Under the pieces are notes generated by a model. The model was given only the letters and a program-made list of their open reading frames with translations. It did no database searches and was not told where the DNA came from. This document shows positions 55,470 to 64,000 of a DNA stretch of 64,000 nucleotides, piece after piece (the first letter of the stretch is position 1; the number at the start of each line of letters is the position of its first letter). Position numbers and translations under genes: made by a program. The stretch comes from Pleurodeles waltl (taxonomy: Eukaryota > Chordata > Amphibia > Caudata > Salamandridae). The stretch covers positions 1,197,252,691-1,197,316,690 of the forward strand of contig NC_090445.1 in the NCBI RefSeq assembly GCF_031143425.1. Direction: 5' to 3'.

Positions 55470-56640
55470 TTTTCGTTGATATTCATCACTCCCTGAAAAT
55501 CATCATTAGTGGATGTAAAATGCAGCATCCTTTACAGGTTGGAAGTGATAAGACACTCAGAGCTGAATGTTTTGCGGTGTAAACCACCCATTTTCTTTTG
55601 CAGTTAAAAAATCATACTTTGCAGGCTAGAGCTTTCCTCACAGCTCTTCTATAAATGAATCCAGAGATAATCTGACGTTATCAATCTCTGGAGGTGGTTT
55701 TGATAGGATCAACAAGTCTGCGTGAGGTATGAGCCTCTGCGGTGAAGACTAGATCGGTTTTAGGAGTTTGATTTTTGCGACATTGTCTGCTTGCTGGGTG
55801 TTTGATGGTCAATTTAAGCACTTTCTTGTGTTCCTACAAATACAAAGCGTTTTTTTTTCCTCTTTGGAAGATTGGTGTTCTTAAAACATTGTAGTCACAA
55901 TGTTTGGTCTGAAGAACTATGTTAATGTAGATGTCTCGAAGCAAACGCCAAAGAAACATATAATGAAATCATAAACAAACACATACCTCACATGCTAGTC
56001 AAAGAGAGCCTTTTTTCGCTGTTTATTGCTCCATCTTTCTGTAACCTATTGTAACTGAGTCACCCCTGGAAGCCACAGTTTTCCTTGAGGAATTAACATT
56101 TACGAAACCATTTACCTGAACATATATTCACGTTCACTGAGTGATTTAAGACTTCTGATTTCTAGCAGCCATGTACAGTAGGAAAGCTGCCCTAAATTTT
56201 ACAGTGTTTTTAATAAATGTATCACATGCAGCAGTACGTTTCATGGATTAATGAAAATTGATCCTTTGTGCTACCTGTAGTTTTATCTCTTTATTGTGTC
56301 CCTAAAGGTACAGTGTTTTACATAAGCACCATTTATAATAATTATAGACACTTTCATTATTTTTCTTCTATTACACACGGCATTATTTGATTTGCCCAGG
56401 ATCACAGGATGTTGAGCTGACACTGAGACTCAAACCTAGTTCCCCAGTTCCAAAGTCGGCAGCTGTGCCTTCCCCATGCATTAGCTGTGTTAACCCACCA
56501 CCCTGTGTACTCTAAAACTATAGCATTACAAGCATTGACAAAGACAATAGATCTTGCACATATGAAACCTTTTGGCCTTGCCAATGCTTGTTAGGACTCT
56601 AACATTGGCCAGCCTCGGAGATTATTTCATTTCTAAGGTG
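55470..56640. other. No gene recognised
   Basis: Part of the sequence that separates two halves of an L1 RT (54.4-55.1 and 56.7-57.1 kb). It could be a later insertion, but I found no terminal repeats or target duplication. Confidence 0.4.
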
Positions 56641-56679
56641 TGCTGGCTATACACTTTTCACCAGTAACCATTAATTGTA

Positions 56680-57130
56680 ATGGAATTATTCCCAGGGCAA
56701 ATAAAGTCTGACAGTGTACCTGACAGGAATGCCCACTCACACCTCCATTATTTCTAATAGACCTGGAAGCTTGTCGGTTTCCAAACACCACTTGAGCAAA
56801 GCTCACAGGATGCACACTGTATCAGGACAGACCAAAGCCTTCCTTTATACAGATGCCATCTTGCTAACCTTATCCAGACCAGAATCATCCCTCACTTCAA
56901 TGATGTCTCCAAACTACTCTTTCTTCTGATTTTTTGGGATACAGAGTCAACTGGGCGAAAAGTGAGGCATTACCAATGTCACTAACAGCGCATGCTTGGG
57001 GGATAACCTTTATATATCTGGGAATCCATATTAGTAGAGGCTTTGAGAAATTGGAAAAGTAAACCTAACCCTCAAGAATGATTTTACACACTGGGCACAT
57101 CCTAACCTAGCAACCTCAGATTGGGCTTAA
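56680..57130 (+). pseudogene. L1-clade ORF2 fragment, RT palm and thumb
   Basis: Plus-strand frames give a degraded 'RQ.CPL.P.LF' block near 56730, then 'KAFLYTDAILLTLSRPESSL' (56840-56895), where the YADD box reads YTDA. After a frame change come 'YRVNWAKSEALPMSLTAHA' and 'FIYLGIHISRGFEKLEK' (56937-57060). These are the L1 motifs that should follow the fragment at 54402-55090, so both are probably one copy. Both RT halves have lost catalytic residues. Confidence 0.65.
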
Positions 57131-57179
57131 AAGGGGTCTTGACATTCTGCACGGTTACGTAAAAGAAATGCCTTAAAAG

Positions 57180-58273
57180 CAAATGCAGAAAAAAACAAAG
57201 TCCTGGTCTTCAGCCCTCAGACAAAAAAATCTGCATAGAATATAGAAACTTGGACCATTAAGCATAGAGATGGAAGATAAATATAACTTCCTGGGAGTTT
57301 GGTTAACAAATACGGGGAGAATGACACACCAGGCAGCGGCAATGACTTCTAAAGCAGTGAAAATCTCTTATGCATTAGTAAAACTCAATCAACGGCTTAA
57401 GGCACCAACATTGGAGCCATGAAGGAGGGTGATAAGGGCAAAATTGTTACCTGCAATTACCTATGGCCATTTGGCATTCCAGGGTAGATTGACAACCACA
57501 TTAGAGAATGCCGAGATGAGATCTTACAAAAGGATCCTCAAGATCCCCAGACTAACAAATCATGCAGTGATATGTCTGGAATTATACATAACAAGCATGG
57601 ACTTAACGTACAAAATGGATATGATAAAGCTCTATCAGAGTGTCTGCAAGGCGGAGGCAGGTAGCCTCAGGGAGGACTTGAAAGCAGTCTTCAAAGATAA
57701 AACAAGTAGTTGGGCTACCTATCTGACACAGGCTGAGGAACAGTTCAATCTGCCCCCCTCCTATACTACAGACCAAGCTATTACGAAAGTAGTGCTGAAG
57801 ACATAATTGAAAGAGCTAGTTGTGCAAGCTCCAGAGACAAAGATATCTCAATAGTCAGGGATATCAGTGAAGCCTATGGCTTGCTTGAATCCTATGCAAC
57901 CACCAAAGGTCAACCTTATGTAAAAGCACCCTTAGGAGAGCGAGTGTTCCAGTACATACTGCAGATGCACCTCTTAACCCTGCCTGCCTGGGAATATCGA
58001 CGTAAGTGGAAGATGGCACAGGGGCACGCGCATGAACGCATGCTTTATAATTACCATACTGAATCTATAATACACCTTGTATGCTGCTGCCCACGTTTTC
58101 CCTCAGAAAGACGTCAACTTTTAAAACCTCTGTTCTTGAAACATGGGTTGAGAACATGTATTGAAGCCTTAAGACTCATATTTATTGCAGTGGTCCCCAT
58201 GGAACGAGCTTGCTTCGGGATTTTTTTTTTACAATCTGTGTCTAGCCTTACATCAGGCAAGGAGCCAAATTAG
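57180..58273 (+). pseudogene. LINE C-terminal fragment (copy B)
   Basis: Starts with 'KANAEKNKVLVFSPQTKKSA', then 'MTHQAAAMTSKAVKISYALV' and 'RAKLLPAITYGHLAFQGRL', the post-RT domain of a non-L1 LINE. Positions 57881-58273 read 'GERVFQYILQMHLLTLPAWE' and a Cys-rich end, 'HLVCCCPRFPSERRQLLKPL', probably the C-terminal zinc-binding motif. The RT domain is missing upstream, where L1 sequence ends at about 57130. The reading frame is open over several hundred bases, so decay is moderate. Confidence 0.6.
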
Positions 58274-59455
58274 TATGGGTATTTACAGAAGGGGGGAGAC
58301 CTATAAAGAAACAGCTCTGACGAAATGGTTCCTACCACTTAAGCTATCCCACATTTCGACTTAATGGCCCTGGATGACAAGCTGTGAGAGGTAATCTATG
58401 TATAGCATTTTCGGGCTCATGGTGACTGGCTTCTGCACTCCTTCCGTACGATCTAAGCGGCCTAGTGGAGCCTGTATTGTTTTCTATATTGGTTTGATAT
58501 AGCTCATTTCCCTGCTCCTTTCTTTTATGTTGACTGCTGCATATTGTTTTGGAATGCGACCACCATATCTTCTACCTGGTTCCCCTTGAGGCTTCCTTGA
58601 TAATGTTTTGAAACAAGAAACTTAGTAGAGAATTGTTTTAAAAAAACAATAAATAGCACTAATGCAAGAGACAAGTGACTCATTACCACCAAGCAAGGAG
58701 AGTAAGAAAATTGATACATCTGGAAAAAGGGTGAAATTAGGGACAGAAACACAATGATACATTGCCAATTCAACCGCTCTTTTACCTCCATATGTTAGGA
58801 ATAAATGGTAGGAGAGGAAGGAGGTAGTACAGCACCTCCCCAAGATGCACATCAAAAAGTTAAAATGAAATTGTTCAGGGTGGAAATTTTCATCTCCTAC
58901 TACATCATCAACCAATGTGCCCTTGATACAGCAAATTCTGCTTCGAGACACATAAACTCTAGGATTCTACTGCATTGCCATGTATGACTTAGGGTCTTAG
59001 AATTTAGGCCAGAAATTTAACAGCATCTTATACGTCTTTTGTGTGATTGACAGCACCTCATTGGCCAACAGGTTAATTAAATATTAGGAAAGATCATGAA
59101 GGACACTGATACTGCCAAGGCCATGGGTGTCTTGCAGTATTGGCAGCAAATACAGGGTTTTTGTAGACCACTAACCTGGTCAGTGGCCAGGGTGGCAACT
59201 ACTGTTCCAAAGTAGCAGTACAACCACAGTAGCCATCTCAGAAGGCCAGCAACAGGCCTCACAATTACAGCACACAAGTGGTGGCCTCATACACAATGGC
59301 AATTCTAAGAGTAGGGGTGCCCAGAGTAAAAGCATCTCCGCCCCCAAGTAATTAACCCAATTCTAGGAAGTTGTGACTCGTCCCTTTTTTTCTAGAAGGG
59401 ACATCGCCCAATGTAGATTGCTTAATACTAGAGTCAGCATGGGTTGCACATTTCA
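58274..59455. other. No gene recognised
   Basis: No motif-bearing ORF, terminal repeat or RNA gene was seen between two LINE fragments. A LINE 3' UTR probably covers the first few hundred bases. Confidence 0.35.
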
Positions 59456-61575
59456 CCCAAGTTTTTAACTCCCTGCGTAAGGACGATCACTCTCAAGATT
59501 TGAGGCCCCTCACTGGAAGAGATACGAATTGGCACTACCGTTTAGGCAGTCTATTTCAGGGACAGAGGTAGCGGTACCCATCAAGCAAAGCAGATGTACA
59601 AAGGCCCCAGGGCTGAGTGGAGTCCCTGTAGATGTGTTCAAAGATAATCATGATCTCTGGACCCCTTTGCTTATCAATGTGTTTAGAGCTGCCAATGTTG
59701 GGCCATTCCCTTCAACTTGAAAAAAGGATATTGTGGTGCCGATTTTTTTATTTAAAAATGCGAGAGATCTGACCCTGCCTGTTCTAGGCCAACTTATTAG
59801 ATTCCACAGTGGAGATTTTTGGCAGGGTCCTCCTGGCGCAATTGGAGGGATGAGCTATTTCAAATAATGTCCTCTCAAAAACCCAATATGTCTTTAGACA
59901 TGGAATGGGAACGATTGAGCGGTGGACCTTATCTCTTATGATAGGAATGTCCATAAAAGGCTCATTACATCTAGTATTCATGGACTTGCCATGCGCTTTC
60001 GATACTGCCAACAGTTCCAAGTTGTAGGACATGCTTGGTAGTATGGGGGTAGAAGAACCCCTGGTTACCATCCTCCAGCTGCTGCATTGGAGCACTTCAG
60101 TTAAGATCTGTTTTGGTCCAGGGGGTTAGTGTACATCTTCTGTATATTCCACTCAGGGGGTGCTGCAGGGTTGTATCTTTACCCAATTTTTGTTTCTCTT
60201 CCATTTAAATGGGCTAGAAGCCCACTTACTGCAGACAAAATTGGATTTTCCAAGAGCAGGTACTCGCTTAATCCCTTCTGTTCTTTATGCAGATGATGCG
60301 GTCCTGCTTGCTAGGACCATAAATAGTCTTCAGAAAGCCTTGGATGCCTTTGTGGAGACTGTCATCTTTAGATCTAAAGATAAATCATTGTAAGTCCTTT
60401 TAATGGTCTGTGGCCCACAAAATACTAAATCTAAAACTTTTTTCATCCAAGGAGCAACTTTCTCCAACGTTGAGAGCTTTTGTTATTTGGGCTTACTGTT
60501 TAACTAGCAATTAAATTGAGACTCACTGATGTCGCTAAGGGTGCTACAAAGAAATAGTGCAATTTTTTATTTTGCAGCGAAGTTAGGCCACAGACCAGTG
60601 AAGGAAATGATTACCCTCTACAGAATTAAACGCCTCCCAGTCGCAATGTATTGGTCTGGCTCTGGGCGGTAGTCTGACTGTTCCAGACTACAAATTGTAG
60701 AGATTGGTTGCCTCTGAAGACTTGATGACTTCACAGGGTTTGTCATCCTTCGTCTGGCACTCAGAGGTGGGACTAAATTATGGAAGGGGTGCTTTGGGAC
60801 TGGCCTAGTTACTATTATGGTTAAAAGTTTGGCAAACACCTGAACTGGAATTTTCTAAAGATATTCTCCAAGATTGTTTGGCTCTCGACAACGCTGAGTC
60901 CATGTCATGGATTGGATATGTTAAGCATACTTTCAGGGGGTTGGGAGTTACAGGGCTTTTTAACGATCCTGCCCAAATCTCCCTTACCACTAAAGCTCAG
61001 ATAACGTCTGCCTAGTCTGAGCAGGTGCAGCTTAAGCGTGGCAAACAGATCACTCAGTTAGTTTCCCTGGCAAATTATCATGATATTGCACTTAGTCACA
61101 AGACTAAATTTTGCCTTCTTCAAATTGAAAGCTCCCAATATAGGTTTTAAGTAGGCTCAGTTTGAAAACACTGCATTTTTTATTGGCTTTTCCACAACAA
61201 GGGGGGGGATTGAGAGTCCCCCCCTTACCATAACTCTTCCAATCAAAGCACTTTTTACTTTTTACTTTTTTGTGCTCTTTATAAATCTGTAAAAGTAAGA
61301 GTCTTACCTCCATTTTTACGTTCGCACAGTTTTAATTCTTGCCAGGAAGGTTTTAGACTTTTATTGAATCTTGACTATTGAAATATTTGCTATGCAGTTC
61401 TTAATTTTAACAGAGGGTTATTAAGTATTAGGGAGAGATACAATTAATGGGATGGGATTCAAGTGTTAGCATCGAGATATTATAATCATCATGGACGTAA
61501 TTTTTTTGTGATTATGTTTTGCTTTAATCTTTTATGGCTTGGTAAACTGAATAAAATTCTGACTGACTAACTGAC
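59456..61575 (+). pseudogene. LINE reverse transcriptase remnant (copy C)
   Basis: The best-preserved member of the family of copy A. Positions 59529-59720 read 'CTKAPGLSGVPVDVFKDNHD' and 'LLINVFRAANVGPFPST'. Positions 59790-60120 continue in shifted frames with 'EIFGRVLLAQLEGWAISNNV' and 'HLVFMDLPCAFDTANSSKL' (first palm Asp). Positions 60150-60393 give 'GVLQGCIFTQFLFLFHLNGL' and the catalytic box 'LYADDAVLLARTINSLQKAL', intact. 'NVESFCYLGLLFN' and 'AKLGHRPVKEMITLYRIKRL' follow. An AATAAA at 61550-61555 and a CTGACTGACTAACTGAC tail at 61559-61575 mark the 3' end. Frameshifts and stops make it inactive. Confidence 0.75.
61558..61575 (+). repeat. TGAC-type microsatellite tail of LINE copy C
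   Basis: TCTGACTGACTAACTGAC, directly after the AATAAA. Short tandem tails in place of poly(A) occur in several non-L1 LINE clades. Confidence 0.55.
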
Positions 61576-61832
61576 CCCATAGTTATTCCCCCAACCATCT
61601 GCCGCCTGTCCTAGGACTTCTGAGGTTACAACTTTGTCTTTGGTGGGTTAAGACCTCAGATATGTGGAGGAATTTCACTATTGCCCGGGTATTGCTTAGA
61701 ATCTTATCACAACCACCCTGTCCATACATCATCATCAAGGGGCATTGCAAACTGTTGATTGAGGAGGAGCAAAATCTTCTTCTCAAAGGCACAATACAAG
61801 TTGTTGCAGGGAAGCAAAGAGGTATGAGTCTA

Positions 61833-61994
61833 CTCCTTGAATTCCCTAATCTCCATAGAAGGCAAGATGTTAAGGCTAATACTTGACCTGCAAGGGCTCA
61901 ACTGATACTTGTGCTCCTTGAATTTCCTAAACCCCATTAAAGGCTAGGCATTACTAGTAATACTCGACCTGCAAGGGCTCAACTGCTACATCAT
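61833..61994. repeat. Tandem duplication, period 81 bp
   Basis: Copies start at 61833 and 61914 with CTCCTTGAATTnCCTAA and share ACCTGCAAGGGCTCAACTG near their ends. Confidence 0.85.
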
Positions 61995-62099
61995 GTCTAA
62001 AAAGTTCAAGCAGTCCACTCGATAAAATGTAATTTCACTACTGCAAGTAGAAGGACTTTATAACAATCCCTGACCTCAAGAATACCGGTCTCCTTTTTC

Positions 62100-63710
62100 C
62101 CGCTCCTCTAACTCCTCATTAGTGCCTCAGGTTCGAGGTAAGTGGAGCTCACCAGGCGGGAGGGAAGTACCCTCTTTTTAATAGGCAACTGATTGTGCAT
62201 AGCAAGCCAATTGAACAGGTTCATTATTTTGACTATCTTGGTGTAAGGCTTCTGCCACACTTGGGGCGTGCAAACACAAAAATGGCATTCAGTTTTAATT
62301 CCGTATTCAGCTACTATGGCCAAAATTCACAGACGCAAATTCTCTAAACGTGCTGTACCTGCTCTAGAGATCTACAACATCAAAGCTTTAGGTGCAGCCT
62401 TGTATGGTTGTGAAAATTGGGGATGTGCAGATACATTTAGATCTATCCTTGGCTTCAAATAATTTTATTAGGTCTCTTTTGGGCCTCAATGTAACTACAT
62501 CAATGATCCTGTTAGGCCTTGACCTGGCCCGAAGATGCATTAGACAGAAGGTGGAGCGTAGAATCCACCTATATTGGCATTGTCTATGGTCAACAGCGGC
62601 AATAAGCTCCTACTGTGGGGGACTGAAAAATCTTATGTCCCCTGTCAGCATATGCAGAATCCAATAGTTGAGCTATATAAAGCTCCTTTTGGGGAAATTG
62701 GGGTTGGGGATTTGTGGGAGTCCCCTAAAGATATGTGTGTCGTTGTGAAATCAACTCTGTAGAGGTTCCCTGATTAGAGATTTTCCTGGTTGTTAAACCA
62801 CTCCCATTGTATGAGGCCCCAATGATGAAATCACTCTGCCCTTAGCATGAAAACCGTGTATCCAGTTCCCATACAAGACGTTGTCAACCATCGAATTCTG
62901 TAGCAAATGGTCGAGAGCTGTATCAGGGGATGTCCTATGTCCTGTTTGTGGTGAAGCTATGGAAACGAACACGCACATTTTGATTTTCATGTCCAGACTA
63001 TCAAAGTCAATGAAGAAAGTAGGTAGCTCCCCTTTGTTGGAAGCTAGGTACAGGTTGATACATGGATGCACATAGAATTATCTGTACTGATACAAGTAGA
63101 TTGATATTTTTTTTTACTTTCTAGATTTTTATTATCAACCTGGATATGCCGTAGCAAATGCATACAGTTAGGAGTAGCCTAGGATAAGGATAATATAATT
63201 TCCAGACGGTGTTACACTTTTAATGCTTTTTAATCTAGATGCAAATAATGAAATGTGAGTTTGCATGCCTTTCCTATGATAGTGGACATAACTCTTTACT
63301 ATTTACGGTACATTCTGAAGAGGGAATATTTATCCAAACTACTGTATGTTCGTCTACAGGTGATTGATCCAACACTTAATTGCTATTTGCATATATATTT
63401 GGCTCCTTAGGTGCGCTCAAGGTAGTCACTAAGTTGTTGTGTTTTCCTGTGGTTTACAATTTCACTTTCTTAGTTTTGTTTTATTAGTCATAAAAATACT
63501 TTTTAACTACATAATATGTAGTAAATGAAGACGTTAAATCTGTATGTTAATTTAACTTGCACTATTGTAAAATGTCTTGGATCTCTGGATACTTTTTTAT
63601 TCTGCTCCTGTTTGGGTGTTTTTATATTTTCTTATGTAATCTGTACTTTCCATACTTAATCTGTATTTTCATGATGCTGGAAATTGAAATAAAGTTATTA
63701 TGAATGGTAC
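62100..63710 (+). pseudogene. LINE C-terminal fragment (copy D)
   Basis: The same family as copies A and C. Near 62220 a degraded 'YFDYLGVRLLPHLG' corresponds to 'FCYLGLLFN' of copy C. Positions 62310-62460 give 'IHRRKFSKRAVPALEIYNIK' and 'ALGAALYGCENWGCA'; 62460-62600 give 'NNFIRSLLGLNVTTSMILLG' and 'YWHCLW'. These match 'ATLYGSKLRG' and 'ENKFLRCALRR' of copy A. At 62900-63000 'LCPVCGEAMETNTHILIF' is a CxxC...H cluster, the usual C-terminal zinc motif. An AATAAA at 63688-63693 ends it. The RT domain is absent. Confidence 0.65.
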
Positions 63711-64000
63711 TCCCCTTTGGTAAAAGCCCCCAGGCTTTTACCGAATGTTTAGCAGTAGGGGTGGCACATTTACGATGTAGTGACCCTCATATGTTTCCAT
63801 ACCAGAGGACTGGATGGTAAAGGGGTGCAATCAGGCACAATGCGTTGTCCAACTATTCAACTCCTTCATAAATTGGGCTTAACAACCAATGTAAAAATGT
63901 TCCAGCTTTGTTCTCATCAGACTGAGGTATTCCTAGTAACCACACTCAAAGCAATAACAGCAAAGCGTCCCCCTTCAAAGAAAGAGTGATGTTTTTCCAG
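63711..64000. other. No gene recognised
   Basis: Short sequence to the window edge. The last bases, tttttccag, resemble a splice acceptor, but nothing follows to test it. Confidence 0.3.

Noticed and set aside
1..64000. CRISPR arrays, operons, tRNA or rRNA genes
   Set aside because: No regularly spaced short repeats, no tightly packed ORFs, and no cloverleaf or rRNA core sequence noticed. The window is eukaryotic.
63990..64000. Splice acceptor of a downstream PDLIM1 exon at the window edge
   Set aside because: tttttccag fits an acceptor, but the window ends there, so nothing supports an exon.

Overview
The window is eukaryotic and reads as the interior of a very large, repeat-rich vertebrate genome. 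There are no dense ORFs, operons or ribosome binding sites. The only recognisable host gene is PDLIM1-like, present as two spliced exons more than 3 kb apart in otherwise non-coding sequence. Most of the rest is decayed transposons: L1-clade and other LINEs, a Gmr1-type Ty3/gypsy element with 2-kb LTRs, Penelope-like elements, a DIRS-like gag remnant, and hAT- and Harbinger-type MITEs. This mix, with a Harbinger hairpin MITE and a large Gmr1-type element, suggests an amphibian, most likely a salamander or newt. The organism is an inference; I cannot confirm it from the sequence.

Layout. 1-2165: broken LINE reverse transcriptase, plus strand. About 2950-7760: degraded L1, minus strand. 7949-8013: a hammerhead-ribozyme-like motif of the Penelope type, minus strand. 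10296-18687: the Gmr1-like LTR retrotransposon, minus strand, with integrase encoded before reverse transcriptase. 19062-19747: a second gypsy-type gag fragment. About 21530-22340: a CpG-rich stretch. 25734-26202: hAT-like foldback MITE. 26448-26644 and 30049-30329: two PDLIM1-type ZM-motif exons, plus strand. Between them (27459-27696) and downstream (35873-36099) are two copies of one hAT MITE with perfect 8-bp target duplications. 32790-33497 and 38727-40830: two Penelope-like fragments, minus strand. 36505-37510: a GGCGGT/CA-rich composite. 38097-38266: a Harbinger-type hairpin MITE.

42165-49450 is a nested structure. A long AT-rich palindromic foldback element was split by a 6.3-kb L1 (42500-48834), leaving an 11-bp target duplication. 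52198-53480: DIRS-like gag, minus strand. 54400-57130: another L1 fragment, itself interrupted. 57180-63710: three further LINE fragments, plus strand.

Function. The two PDLIM1 exons are probably the only sequence under selection for a cellular protein. Each carries one ZM motif, starts in phase 0 and ends with two extra bases, so either one alone keeps the frame into a shared next exon while both together break it. That is the signature of mutually exclusive splicing. Every mobile element I could read has frameshifts, stops, deletions or lost catalytic residues, so none looks autonomous. I found no wholly new system. The best leads are the PDLIM1 exon pair, the hammerhead-like motifs, the Gmr1 domain order and the foldback/L1 nest.
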